From Devosia sp. FJ2-5-3 (GTDB lineage: Bacteria > Pseudomonadota > Alphaproteobacteria > Rhizobiales > Devosiaceae), in contig NZ_CP104007.1 of NCBI RefSeq assembly GCF_029201545.1, positions 2,080,501 to 2,144,500 of the forward strand: a stretch of DNA of 64,000 nucleotides, in the 5' to 3' direction. Positions 19,099-27,650 of this stretch are shown piece after piece. The position numbers were made by a program, and so were the translations under genes. Within the stretch, counting starts at the first letter, position 1; each line of letters starts with the position of its first letter. The notes beneath the pieces are model-generated. The model was not told the origin of the DNA, did no database searches, and was given only the letters and a program-made list of their open reading frames with translations.

Positions 19099-19482
19099 TT
19101 GGCAGTTGATATCCTGATCGCGGAGGACGAGCCGAGCATTCTGGAATCGCTCGACTTCATTCTGCGCCGCGCTGGTTGGACTATCGGGTCGGTCACCGAT
19201 GGCGATGTCGTCGTCGAGACGGTGCGTCGCCTGCAGCCGCGCATGCTCATGCTCGACGTGATGCTGCCCAAGCGCAGCGGTTTCGACGTCCTCAAACAGA
19301 TCAGGGCGGATGTGGACATGCATTCCCTGCCGGTTCTCATCCTGACAGCCAAGGGCCAGCAGCAGGACCGGCGCATTGCTGAAGATCTTGGTGCGGACGC
19401 TTTTGTGACCAAGCCTTATTCGAACGCTGAAGTCGTCAGCGTGGTGCGCGGCATATTAGGCCAAAATGCCGGACAGGCGTAG
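19099..19482 (+). CDS. Single-domain response regulator (CheY-like receiver)
   Basis: About 127 aa, a stand-alone receiver domain without an output domain. Acidic pocket residues lie in ILIAEDEPS (E9, D10), the phospho-acceptor Asp is D53 in MLMLDVMLPKRSGFD, T83 is in LILTAKG, and K105 in FVTKPYS. The start is uncertain. TTG at 19099 gives the normal receiver length and follows a G-rich ribosome-binding stretch. GTG codons further upstream are possible, and the open frame even overlaps the regulator gene. The end overlaps the next gene by 17 bp. The likely partner is the symporter-histidine kinase two genes on. Confidence 0.85.
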   Translation: MAVDILIAEDEPSILESLDFILRRAGWTIGSVTDGDVVVETVRRLQPRMLMLDVMLPKRSGFDVLKQIRADVDMHSLPVLILTAKGQQQDRRIAEDLGADAFVTKPYSNAEVVSVVRGILGQNAGQA

Positions 19483-19699
19483 AATTGTCGGCGGCATGCT
19501 GGTGCTTACCATTGGTGGGGGATTGCTGTTCTTTCCGCCGCTGGTGCTGCTGTTCAACCATGAGCTGACAGTCTTCGGCGTGCCGCAGATCGTGGTCTAT
19601 CTCTTTGCCATCTGGGTCCTGCTCATCATCGGAACTGCGCTGCTGACGCGACGCCTGCCGCGCGACGCGACGCAGGACGGCACCGAGGGAGACGGCTAG
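19466..19699 (+). CDS. Small two-helix membrane protein of a symporter-kinase cluster
   Basis: A 77-aa protein with two hydrophobic segments (about residues 9-28 and 39-60), a short loop and an acidic tail. It overlaps the response regulator by 17 bp and its stop directly abuts the start of the symporter-kinase, so the three are translationally linked. Its layout recalls the small DUF4212-type subunits encoded next to SSS-family transporters, although the sequence is not clearly of that family. A role as accessory subunit of the following protein is an inference from position. Confidence 0.75.
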   Translation: MPDRRRIVGGMLVLTIGGGLLFFPPLVLLFNHELTVFGVPQIVVYLFAIWVLLIIGTALLTRRLPRDATQDGTEGDG

Positions 19700-22408
19700 A
19701 TGCTATCGGCCGACTTCGTCATTGCCACCGCAATCGCCTATGTCGGCCTGCTGTTCGTCCTCGCCTATTTCGGCGACAGGCGCGCCAAGGCCAATAAGAA
19801 CAGCTGGCTCAATTCGCCTGCGGTCTACACCCTTTCCATCTCGGTCTATTGCACCAGTTGGACCTTCTACGGCGCGGTTGGCAATGCGGCGCGGAGCGGG
19901 CTCGAATTCCTCACCATTTATCTCGGACCGACGCTGGTCTTCGTGGGCTGGTATTTCCTGCTGCGACGCCTCGTCCGTATCAGCCATCTCCATCGCATCA
20001 CCTCGCTTGCGGATCTGCTCTCCTCGCGCTTCGGCAAGTCGAGCCGTCTCGGCGTGCTGGTGACGTGCATCGCGGTCGTCGGGATCGCGCCCTATATCGC
20101 GCTGCAGCTCAAGGCAGTCACATCCTCCATCCAGGCCGTCGCCGGATCATCCGAATTCGGGCAGGGGAGTCTCAAGGGCATCGATGATGTTGGCCTCGCC
20201 TTCGGCGTGGCCGCAGGCATGGCGCTTTTCACCATTCTCTTTGGCACCCGCCATGTCGACGCCAAGGAACAGCATCACGGCGTCGTCGCGGCCATTGCCT
20301 TCGAGGCGGTGGTAAAGCTCACCGCGCTCGTCGCCGTGGGTGTCTTCGTCGTCTTCATCGGCGGTGGCTTCGAGGGTATTTTCCGCCTCGCCGCAGAACG
20401 CGGGCTGGCGGTGGACACCGCCACCAGCTTCGACAGCCGCTGGCTGACCACGATGGGCCTCTCCATCGCCGCCATTGTCTGCCTGCCGCGCCAGTTCCAG
20501 GTGACCGTGGTCGAGAACTCCAATGAGAACCATCTCCGCGTCGCCGGCTGGGCCTTTCCCGCCTATATGATGGCGATGAGCATCTTCATTCTGCCCATCG
20601 CCGTCTATGGTCTGGCGGTAATGCCCGAGGGCTCGAACCCGGATATGTTCGCGCTGACTCTGCCCTTGTCGCAGGGCCAAAATGGCTTGGCGCTATTTGC
20701 GTTTATCGGCGGTTTCTCATCCGCCACTTCAATGATTATCCTCGAGTCCATCGCCCTCTCGATCATGGTCTCCAACCACATCATCATGCCCATGGTGCTC
20801 AAGCTCAGCGCCATCCGGCAGAATAGCGACGGGCAGGGCGTGACGCGGGTTCTCCTCATCGCCCGGCGCGTCTCGATCATCCTCATTCTGTCTCTGGGCT
20901 TCTTCTATTTCTTCTTCACCCGGGATTCCGACGCGCTCGCGCCCATCGGGCTGATTTCCTTCACTGCCATCGCGCAGTTCTTCCCGGCGCTGTTGGCGGC
21001 CATTTTCTGGCGTGACGCGTCGCTCAAGGCCGTGACGGCGGCCATTTCAGCCGGCTTCGTCGTCTGGGCCTGGAGTTGCTTCCTGCCCTCCTTCGACTCG
21101 GTTTCGCCTGCGGTTTCTGCCCTTCTCGATGCCGGGCCCTGGGGTATTTCATGGCTTCGGCCCGAAGCCATGTTCGGCCTCGAAGGGTGGGATCCGCTGG
21201 CCCATGCGGCTTTCTGGAGCCTGAGCATCAATATCGTGACCCTCGTTATCGGCTCGCTCATCACCTCGCCTTCGGCCCTCGAGCGGATCCAGGCCACCGC
21301 CTTTGTCGACGTCTTCCGCCATAGCGGCCTGCCGCAGCGCGTTTTCGTACCCGGCTCGGCCACCGCCAACGATCTCTTCTTCGTGGCCGAACGCGTTCTC
21401 GGGGAAAAGCGTGCCGCCGCGCTTTTCGAGATGGTCGCGCGCGAGCGGGGTGTCGATCCCGTGATGATGGAGCCCACGCCCGAATTCGTGGCCCATCTCG
21501 AGCGCGAACTGGCCGGATCGATCGGCGCCGCCTCGGCCCATGTCATGCTCTCGAAGGTGGTGGCGGGCGCTGACGTATCGCTCGAAGAAATGATGCAGAT
21601 GGCCGACGAGACCCAGCAGGCCAAGGAGTATTCCCAGCGACTCGAGAAAACCTCCGAGGAGCTCCGCCTCACGGCCCAGAAGCTGGAGGACGCCAATGCT
21701 CAATTGCGCGAGCTCGACAGCCAGAAGGACGAATTCCTCAGCCAGGTCAGCCACGAAGTGCGCACGCCAATGACCTCAATTCGCTCCTTCTCGGAAATCC
21801 TGCTCGAGCCCGACGAACTGGACGAGGTCCAGCGTCATCGCTTTGTCTCGACCATCCACCACGAAAGCCTGCGCCTCACCAAGCTGCTCGACGAAATTCT
21901 GGACCTCAGCGCCCTGGAGCGCGGCGAGCGCAGTTGGGAAAACGTGCCGGTGGACGCCGAGGAGGCGCTCAACCGGGCGCTGGCGGTCTGCGATGCGCTG
22001 CTGCGGCAGAAGGGCTTTCAGGTCGAGTTCGGCGAGCGATCCGGCACGACTATGGTGGAGGGTGACGCCGACCGGTTGTGCCAGGTCTTTATCAATCTGA
22101 TTTCCAACGCGGTGAAATACAACGATGCCCCCCAGCCGCGCCTCCGCGTGACCTCGCTGGTGCGATCTGGCAATTTCGTGGTCGACATCGCCGATAATGG
22201 CCCCGGCATTCCCAAGGCCGAGCGCACCCTGATCTTTGAAAAATTCGCCCGCGGACTGCGCGGCTCCGTCGATCAGACCGGCGCCGGTCTCGGCCTCGCC
22301 ATCAGTCGCCAGATCGTGACGCGCATGAACGGCACCCTCGAACTGGCGCAGGGGCAGCTTTCGGGGGCCTGCTTCCGGCTGCGCCTGCCGATCCTGGGGC
22401 AGAAGTAG
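19700..22408 (+). CDS. Sodium:solute symporter-histidine kinase fusion
   Basis: A 902-aa protein. Residues about 1-520 form a 13-helix SSS/PutP-type transporter domain (YTLSISVYCTSWTFYGAVGN and LPRQFQVTVVENSNENHLR are family stretches). A coiled-coil linker (about 630-675) follows, then HisKA with H-box SHEVRTPMTSIRSFSEIL (H685), and HATPase with N-box FINLISNAVKYN, G1 DNGPGIPKAE and G2 GAGLGLAISRQI. No PAS or C-terminal receiver domain is seen, unlike CbrA/CrbS types that carry them. Such proteins sense, and may import, a nutrient and phosphorylate a response regulator, here probably the receiver encoded two genes upstream. Acetate, proline or histidine are possible ligands; none is shown. 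Confidence 0.93.
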   Translation: MLSADFVIATAIAYVGLLFVLAYFGDRRAKANKNSWLNSPAVYTLSISVYCTSWTFYGAVGNAARSGLEFLTIYLGPTLVFVGWYFLLRRLVRISHLHRITSLADLLSSRFGKSSRLGVLVTCIAVVGIAPYIALQLKAVTSSIQAVAGSSEFGQGSLKGIDDVGLAFGVAAGMALFTILFGTRHVDAKEQHHGVVAAIAFEAVVKLTALVAVGVFVVFIGGGFEGIFRLAAERGLAVDTATSFDSRWLTTMGLSIAAIVCLPRQFQVTVVENSNENHLRVAGWAFPAYMMAMSIFILPIAVYGLAVMPEGSNPDMFALTLPLSQGQNGLALFAFIGGFSSATSMIILESIALSIMVSNHIIMPMVLKLSAIRQNSDGQGVTRVLLIARRVSIILILSLGFFYFFFTRDSDALAPIGLISFTAIAQFFPALLAAIFWRDASLKAVTAAISAGFVVWAWSCFLPSFDSVSPAVSALLDAGPWGISWLRPEAMFGLEGWDPLAHAAFWSLSINIVTLVIGSLITSPSALERIQATAFVDVFRHSGLPQRVFVPGSATANDLFFVAERVLGEKRAAALFEMVARERGVDPVMMEPTPEFVAHLERELAGSIGAASAHVMLSKVVAGADVSLEEMMQMADETQQAKEYSQRLEKTSEELRLTAQKLEDANAQLRELDSQKDEFLSQVSHEVRTPMTSIRSFSEILLEPDELDEVQRHRFVSTIHHESLRLTKLLDEILDLSALERGERSWENVPVDAEEALNRALAVCDALLRQKGFQVEFGERSGTTMVEGDADRLCQVFINLISNAVKYNDAPQPRLRVTSLVRSGNFVVDIADNGPGIPKAERTLIFEKFARGLRGSVDQTGAGLGLAISRQIVTRMNGTLELAQGQLSGACFRLRLPILGQK

Positions 22409-22416
22409 CGCTTGAT

Positions 22417-23181
22417 CTATTCGTGCCCCGGATCCGGGATGTTGAGGATATGCCCGCAGGCCTTGCAGTGAACGGCGTCGGGCTCATGCTTGGAGAGCCC
22501 GCATTGCGGGCAGGGGAAGGTGATCTTGGCTGGCCGGAAGATCAGCTGCGCCAGCCGCACGAAGAGCGAAATGCCGATGATCATGATGACGATGGAGGCC
22601 ATCTTGCCCCACGAGCCGGGCAGCGTGATGTCCCCGAAGCCTGTCGTCGTCATCGTTGTGACGGTAAAATAGAGCGCGTCTACATAGCCCGCGATGCCGC
22701 TCTCGTCGCCGACGAAAGCGGTGTAGACAAAGCCCGTCACCACGAACAGGAACACCAGCAGGTTGATGACCGCCTGGATCGTATCCTGGTATTCGCCCAG
22801 CCCGCGCTTTTTGAGCGGGCGCCAGATCAGGCCGGATCGCGTAATCGTCCACAGCCGGAGGATGCGCAGGAAACCGAGATTGAACAGCCAGGTGGGCGCC
22901 AGCAGGGTGGCGAGGATGAAGATATCGATGATGACGGGAAACTGGCGCAGCCATCGCCGGACATCGGTAGCGGCCAGCCCGCGCGCGACCAACTCGATGC
23001 CCAGAAGCGCGGCGACCGAATAGTCGAGCCAGAGAAAGACCGACTTGCCCCGCAAGAGCGGGCTCGCCACGAAAAAGGCGATGATCGCCACGTCGACAAC
23101 CAGCACGATGGCCTGAAACCGAAGCGCGGCCGGCGTGTGTGAATGATAGAGAATGCGCAGCTTTTCGCGCAGTCGGCGCAT
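22417..23181 (-). CDS. Voltage-gated-type potassium channel with C-terminal zinc ribbon
   Basis: A 254-aa membrane protein with six hydrophobic segments. Segment four is Arg-rich (RILRLWTITRSGLIW, about 106-120), like a voltage sensor. The pore loop has selectivity filter TTTGFGD (residues 178-184), the GFG form of the K+ channel signature. After the last helix (about 196-213) comes a zinc ribbon of the form C224-x2-C227...C239-x2-C242, which is unusual for a channel. The gene is convergent with the symporter-kinase, only 8 bp between stops. Function as a K+ channel is well supported; the role of the zinc ribbon is unknown. Confidence 0.9.
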   Translation of the reverse strand: MRRLREKLRILYHSHTPAALRFQAIVLVVDVAIIAFFVASPLLRGKSVFLWLDYSVAALLGIELVARGLAATDVRRWLRQFPVIIDIFILATLLAPTWLFNLGFLRILRLWTITRSGLIWRPLKKRGLGEYQDTIQAVINLLVFLFVVTGFVYTAFVGDESGIAGYVDALYFTVTTMTTTGFGDITLPGSWGKMASIVIMIIGISLFVRLAQLIFRPAKITFPCPQCGLSKHEPDAVHCKACGHILNIPDPGHE

Positions 23182-23254
23182 GGCGCTCCTGCGCGACGCG
23201 CTGTTTTTGGGGCCGAGATCTTGGGACAGACTATTTCACCTTGTTTGGCATCGC

Positions 23255-24280
23255 TCAGAGCAGGCCGCCCAATACATAGGTGATGGACAGGCTGCCGCCA
23301 GTGCTGCCGCCCCCTATACCGGTCTTTCCGCCGCCCCCGCCCTGACAACCGCAATTGCCGCCGGTCGTTCCCCCGCTCGTTCCGCCCTGCGACGTCGAAC
23401 CGGTGCCGCCGCCCTGGTTGTTCTCGCCCTGGTCGTCATTGTCGTCATCATCGCCCTGGTTGCCGCCGGTGCCCGTTCCGCCGCTTCCCGTTCCGTCCGT
23501 CGGGTCCGTCGTCGTGGTGCCGCCATCCGATTGCGTCGGCTCGTTTTCCTTTGGCCCGGTAGCAATCGGCGCCGCGATCTTTCCATCCTCGACCGTACTC
23601 AGTGAAGCGGGCGCAGAAGCGGCCGGTGCCTCGACGCATTGGGAGGCGCCGCTGACGCGAAAATCCCCGACGAGCAGGGACGGAAAACGTGCAAAACGAA
23701 AATTGGCGCTGCTGGCCCTGTGGGCGCCCTCTGCGTGCCCGATCTTCTGGGCGCCTCCCGGGCCAAAGGAGGCGATCTCGCAACGCTGCGCGAGATCCTG
23801 GCATTCACCGGCCGGAGAGCAGAGGCTGACCTCGCCCTCATACAGCATCACTTCCGTCCTGCCGCCTTCCACCAGCACATCGAATTTGGTGCCGCGCACG
23901 GCGATGGACGCGGTTGGCGTGCGGATCGAATAGGCCGATTTCGGCCCGTTTCCGGAAATGAAGCGAAAGCTGCCGGCCAGGGCATCGATGGCAAATTTGT
24001 CCGCCCCGCTGCCCGTCATCAGGTAGGATTCGATGAGCAGGGAGCTCTCTGGTCCCACGACCAGGCGTGTCTGGTCCGCAAAAAGGATCTGGACCTGTCC
24101 CGAGGCGCCGGTGGAAACGCGTTCTCCCAGGGAGATGTCTGCGCCGACCTGCAACACACGGTCGCTGGCGCCGAGACTGGCTACGGCGTCTGGGTTGACC
24201 CCGACTGCCGTACCCTCCGCAGCACCCGCCAGCGCAGTCGCCGCAAACAACATTGCAAGAACGACGAGGGACTTTCTCAC
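23255..24280 (-). CDS. Secreted FecR-domain protein with low-complexity tail
   Basis: A 341-aa exported protein. The signal peptide (about 1-21) is followed by a FecR domain (about 35-150, with VGADISLGERVSTGASGQVQ, IRTPTASIAVRGTKFDV and EVMLYEGEVSL). From about residue 225 the sequence becomes low-complexity, rich in Gly, Thr, Asp and Gln, with a NCGCQGGGGG segment, and ends in a short hydrophobic GGSLSITYVLGGLL. There is no sigma factor or TonB receptor gene next to it, so it is not a classical FecR anti-sigma regulator; it resembles orphan FecR proteins of Alphaproteobacteria. GTG start with GGAGGAGG four bases upstream. Confidence 0.8.
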   Translation of the reverse strand: MRKSLVVLAMLFAATALAGAAEGTAVGVNPDAVASLGASDRVLQVGADISLGERVSTGASGQVQILFADQTRLVVGPESSLLIESYLMTGSGADKFAIDALAGSFRFISGNGPKSAYSIRTPTASIAVRGTKFDVLVEGGRTEVMLYEGEVSLCSPAGECQDLAQRCEIASFGPGGAQKIGHAEGAHRASSANFRFARFPSLLVGDFRVSGASQCVEAPAASAPASLSTVEDGKIAAPIATGPKENEPTQSDGGTTTTDPTDGTGSGGTGTGGNQGDDDDNDDQGENNQGGGTGSTSQGGTSGGTTGGNCGCQGGGGGKTGIGGGSTGGSLSITYVLGGLL

Positions 24281-24472
24281 TTTGCCTCCTCCCGCTGGTG
24301 CGGAGCAAAATCCGAGAGCTTCTAGGCGTCGACCATATCATCTGCGCCGCAATTGGGAATGGCGCCTGTGGCATTCCGGGTGAGCAGGAGCGCCATCTGT
24401 TGCTCCGGCGGGGCTCACGCGCTAAGAGCAGCAGGTTTGTTAGGCTGGTGTGCTGCCAGCAGAAGGATCCCC

Positions 24473-25216
24473 ATGAAGCTGGCATTCGTCATTCCCGCCT
24501 ATAACGAGGAGAAGCTGATCGGCACATGCCTCGAGTCGGTTCTGGCGGAGATCAAGCGTTCGGGCGTTGCGGCCGACGTCATCGTGGTCAACAACGCCTC
24601 GACCGACCGGACCGGCGAAATCGCGCGCAGCTTTACCGGCGTGCGCGTCGTCGATGAGCCCAAGAAGGGCCTGGTCAATGCGCGCGATGCCGGCTTTGCC
24701 GCGAGTGAAGGCTATGACCTCATCGCCAATATCGACAGCGACACCATTGTCCCGGAAGGCTGGCTCGATGTGGTCATGCGCGAATTTATGGGTGACAAGA
24801 AGCTTGTCTGCCTCAGCGGCCCCTATGTCTATTACGACATGGCTGCCCATAATCGCCTGATGATCGACATGTTCTACGTGCTGACCTATCTCATCTACCT
24901 GCTCAACCGTTTCGTTCTCAAGGTTGGCTCGGTGGTGCAGGGCGGCAATTTCGTCTTCAAGCGCGATGCCTGGGTCCAGGTTGGCGGATATGACCGCTCC
25001 ATCGAGTTTTTCGGGGAAGATACCGATGTGGCCGTGCGCCTGTCCAAGGTCGGCGGCGTCAAGTGGACCTATGCCCTCAAGATGAAGACCTCGGGCCGTC
25101 GTCTGGAAGCGGAAGGCGTATTCCGCACGGCCGCGACCTATACGCTCAACTATTTCTGGGTCACCTTCCGCGGCAAGCCCGCGACCATGGAATACAAGGA
25201 TGTCCGCAAGGACTGA
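24473..25216 (+). CDS. Glycosyltransferase family 2 protein
   Basis: A 247-aa GT-A fold transferase. The N-terminus MKLAFVIPAYNEEKLIGTCL, the nucleotide-binding VVNNASTDRTGEIAR, the DxD-type NIDSDTIVPEGWLD, and the acceptor-side FFGEDTDVAVRL all fit GT2. A hydrophobic segment near 135-160 (MFYVLTYLIYLLNRFVL) may anchor it to the membrane. No other polysaccharide genes surround it, so the acceptor is unknown. The ATG at 24473 has AGAAGGA just upstream; the frame is open further upstream but without coding character. Confidence 0.88.
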   Translation: MKLAFVIPAYNEEKLIGTCLESVLAEIKRSGVAADVIVVNNASTDRTGEIARSFTGVRVVDEPKKGLVNARDAGFAASEGYDLIANIDSDTIVPEGWLDVVMREFMGDKKLVCLSGPYVYYDMAAHNRLMIDMFYVLTYLIYLLNRFVLKVGSVVQGGNFVFKRDAWVQVGGYDRSIEFFGEDTDVAVRLSKVGGVKWTYALKMKTSGRRLEAEGVFRTAATYTLNYFWVTFRGKPATMEYKDVRKD

Positions 25217-25294
25217 GACAAAGCGCTCCACATTTTCCTGAATCGCTCATAGGATTGCGCTCGGCTGCATGACGCGGCCGGGGACGATCGGCAC

Positions 25295-26764
25295 ATGACC
25301 ATCTCGTCGCAACTTCCGGTGGTGTTCCATGCCAAGGCCGGACCGTTGCTGCGTGCACTGTCGCTGACTCCGGGTCAAAATCTGGAGGCTCGCGTCCTCC
25401 ATCAGGCCGCAGGCGGGATGACCCGGGTTCAGGTGGGGGGACAATTCCTCGCTCTCAACCTGCCCAATGCGCAGCCCGTGGGGACCATCCTCACCCTGGC
25501 CGTCCAGCAGGTCGACGGGCAAATGCGATTGGCGCTGCTGTCGAGCCGCCAGCCTCCGGCGCAATCGCAATCCCAGCCGGCGACCACCATCCAGCTCTCG
25601 CAAGGGCAGGGCGCACAAGGCCCGCTTCCGGCGCAGACCTATGGTCCTGCCAGCCAGGTCGCGCCTCAAACGGCCGGCGCCGGCAACAGCACCCAGACCG
25701 GTGCGCCGCCGGTTACCGCTTCGCCGCAGCCTGCAGCGGCCAGTCCCGGCGCGGGCACCGCGGCTTCCGCTGCGCCTCCGGGCACAGGTGCAAATGGGGC
25801 GGCAGCTGCGCGTGTCGGTGCGACGCCCTATGGCCCGATTTCGCCGGCCCCTCCCGGCCAGGGCCCAGCCCAGGCCGCGCTGGCCCAGATGGTGCAGCAG
25901 GCCATACCGCAGCAAGGCAGCCTGACCGCAGTGACCGGGCTTCTGACGGCCCTCTTGTCGCAATCGGGGCTACCTGAACCGCTGCTCAAGGCGGCCCGTC
26001 AGGTCCTCGGCAATCAGCTCGACCTCACCGGCAAGATCGACGGCGCGGCGCTCAAGGATGCAGTCACAAAGTCTGGCCTGTTCCAGGAGGCTGCACTAGC
26101 CGCAAATCGACCTGCCACAGCCGCCGCCGATATGAAGTCGGGCCTCCTGGCCCTTCGCCAGGGCCTCGGTCAGTGGCTTGGCAACGAGGGTCAACTATCG
26201 CCCATAGCCCGGCTGCCGCCGCCCTTGCGCGGCATGATCCCGCGCGTCCGCCAGCTCGAACAGCCAACCGCCCTTCTGCCCCTCGATCCCGAGGATGCCG
26301 GCCGGCTCCTGCTCGAGCGAACCGAAGGCGCGCTCTCGCGCTTGCGGCTCCATCAGCACGCATCGCTTCCGGAAGCCGGGCACCGCAGCGAAACGCAGTG
26401 GAATCTCGATCTGCCTATCGCAGTCGCCGGCTATCAGACCATTTTGCAATTGCAGATCCATCAGGATGCCCATTCGGATGCGGTTGAACCGGAGGAACGC
26501 AGTTGGCAGGTCAGTTTTGCCACCAATCTGCCTGATCTGGGCGAGGTCGGCGCCCAGATCTCGCTGCGCGGCAAACTCACCGGCATCCTGCTCTGGGCTG
26601 AACGAAAAGACGTCGTCGCCGATCTCGGAGACAGGGTCGAAGCCTTGCGCCAGGAGCTTGCCTCGGTTGGCCTCGTGCCGGGGGCGATCGTCGTGCGTGT
26701 CGGCCCGCCCGCTGAGCCCCTGTCCAATCGCAGGGCCGGCGCGGCTGTGGATGCACTCCTATGA
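25295..26764 (+). CDS. Orphan FliK-like hook-length control family protein
   Basis: A 489-aa protein. Residues about 1-85 form a small ordered start. Residues about 85-200 are rich in Gln, Pro and Ala and look disordered. The C-terminal part (about 340-440, with WNLDLPIAVAGYQTILQLQI and LGEVGAQISLRGKLTGILLW) resembles the FliK C-terminal domain, which in flagella switches the export gate by binding the FlhB tail. No flagellar genes are nearby. Its stop overlaps the start of an FlhB-tail-like gene, so the two are likely partners. The function outside flagella is unknown. Confidence 0.7.
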   Translation: MTISSQLPVVFHAKAGPLLRALSLTPGQNLEARVLHQAAGGMTRVQVGGQFLALNLPNAQPVGTILTLAVQQVDGQMRLALLSSRQPPAQSQSQPATTIQLSQGQGAQGPLPAQTYGPASQVAPQTAGAGNSTQTGAPPVTASPQPAAASPGAGTAASAAPPGTGANGAAAARVGATPYGPISPAPPGQGPAQAALAQMVQQAIPQQGSLTAVTGLLTALLSQSGLPEPLLKAARQVLGNQLDLTGKIDGAALKDAVTKSGLFQEAALAANRPATAAADMKSGLLALRQGLGQWLGNEGQLSPIARLPPPLRGMIPRVRQLEQPTALLPLDPEDAGRLLLERTEGALSRLRLHQHASLPEAGHRSETQWNLDLPIAVAGYQTILQLQIHQDAHSDAVEPEERSWQVSFATNLPDLGEVGAQISLRGKLTGILLWAERKDVVADLGDRVEALRQELASVGLVPGAIVVRVGPPAEPLSNRRAGAAVDALL

Positions 26765-27030
26765 CTGAGCAACCGCCCTCCACCCAGCTCGCCGCGGCGC
26801 TTCAATATGAAAAGGGCGAGGATGCCGCTCCCCGCGTCGTTGCCAAGGGTAGGGGCTATGTCGCGGCCCAGATCGTGGCCCTGGCCGAAGAAAACGATAT
26901 CGTCATCGAAGCCAATCCGATGCTGGCCGAAGCGCTGAGCCGGATCGAACTCGACGATACGATCCCTGTCGAACTCTATGAGGCCGTCGCCGTCATCATC
27001 GGCTTTATCCTGCGCCAATCCCCGCGTTGA
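26761..27030 (+). CDS. FlhB C-terminal-domain-like protein (FhlB type)
   Basis: An 89-aa protein that aligns by eye with only the cytoplasmic, post-cleavage part of FlhB/YscU export-gate proteins: AAALQYEKGEDAAPRVVAKG, GYVAAQIVALAEENDI, then PMLAEALSRI and IPVELYEAVAVIIGFIL. The autocleavage motif NPTH and the membrane half of FlhB are absent. It overlaps the FliK-like gene by 4 bp. This pairing of an orphan FliK domain with a stand-alone FlhB tail recurs in bacteria; what it controls here cannot be told. Confidence 0.8.
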   Translation: MTEQPPSTQLAAALQYEKGEDAAPRVVAKGRGYVAAQIVALAEENDIVIEANPMLAEALSRIELDDTIPVELYEAVAVIIGFILRQSPR

Positions 27031-27089
27031 GCATTGCGCCGCGCCCTTGGACTGCCCATCTCCATTAAAGCACACGGAAGGAGCGGCCC

Positions 27090-27644
27090 ATGATCAGACC
27101 TGAAGACGAACGCGCCATCGAAGATCTTTTCGACCGGCTCGCCAATGTCGAGCGCAACAGCGGTGCGCGCGACAGGGACGCCGAACAGCTGATCTTTCAG
27201 CGCCTGCGGGAAAACCCGTCCGCGGCCTACTTCATGGCCCAGACCATCATCGTGCAGGAAGCGGCCCTGCGCGAGCAGCAGAAGCGCATCGAGACCCTGG
27301 AAGGACAGTCCAGCCAGCGTTCTGGCGGCTTTCTCGACGGTATTTTTGGCGATGATCGCCCCGCTCCGAAGTCGCAGGTCCGGCGTGGTCCCTGGGGGAA
27401 TGTGGAGGAAGCGCCGCGTCCCGAACCGCGTGGTGGTTCAGGCTTTCTGGCGGGCGCTGCGCAGACCGCTTTGGGCGTCACAGGTGGCGTGCTTCTGGGT
27501 AGCGCCATCGCCGGCATGTTCGGCGGCGGCGGAGAAGCCACTGCCGCAGAAGCCGATGTGCCTGCCGACCCTCCAGCCGAGGATCCGGGCATCGACGACG
27601 GTGGCGGCGATTGGAGCGATTTCGATATCGGCGGCGATTTCTAG
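27090..27644 (+). CDS. DUF2076 family protein
   Basis: A 184-aa protein with the DUF2076 opening MIRPEDERAIEDLFDRLANV, then AYFMAQTIIVQEAALREQQK, a predicted coiled coil near 50-75, a Gly-rich hydrophobic stretch (GFLAGAAQTALGVTGGVLLG, about 115-140), and an acidic tail ending WSDFDIGGDF. The family is widespread in Proteobacteria and its role is not established; the Gly-rich hydrophobic segment suggests membrane association. ATG at 27090 follows GGAGCGGCCC. It is convergent with the SleB-like gene, 6 bp apart. Confidence 0.8.
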   Translation: MIRPEDERAIEDLFDRLANVERNSGARDRDAEQLIFQRLRENPSAAYFMAQTIIVQEAALREQQKRIETLEGQSSQRSGGFLDGIFGDDRPAPKSQVRRGPWGNVEEAPRPEPRGGSGFLAGAAQTALGVTGGVLLGSAIAGMFGGGGEATAAEADVPADPPAEDPGIDDGGGDWSDFDIGGDF

Positions 27645-27650
27645 GCGCGG

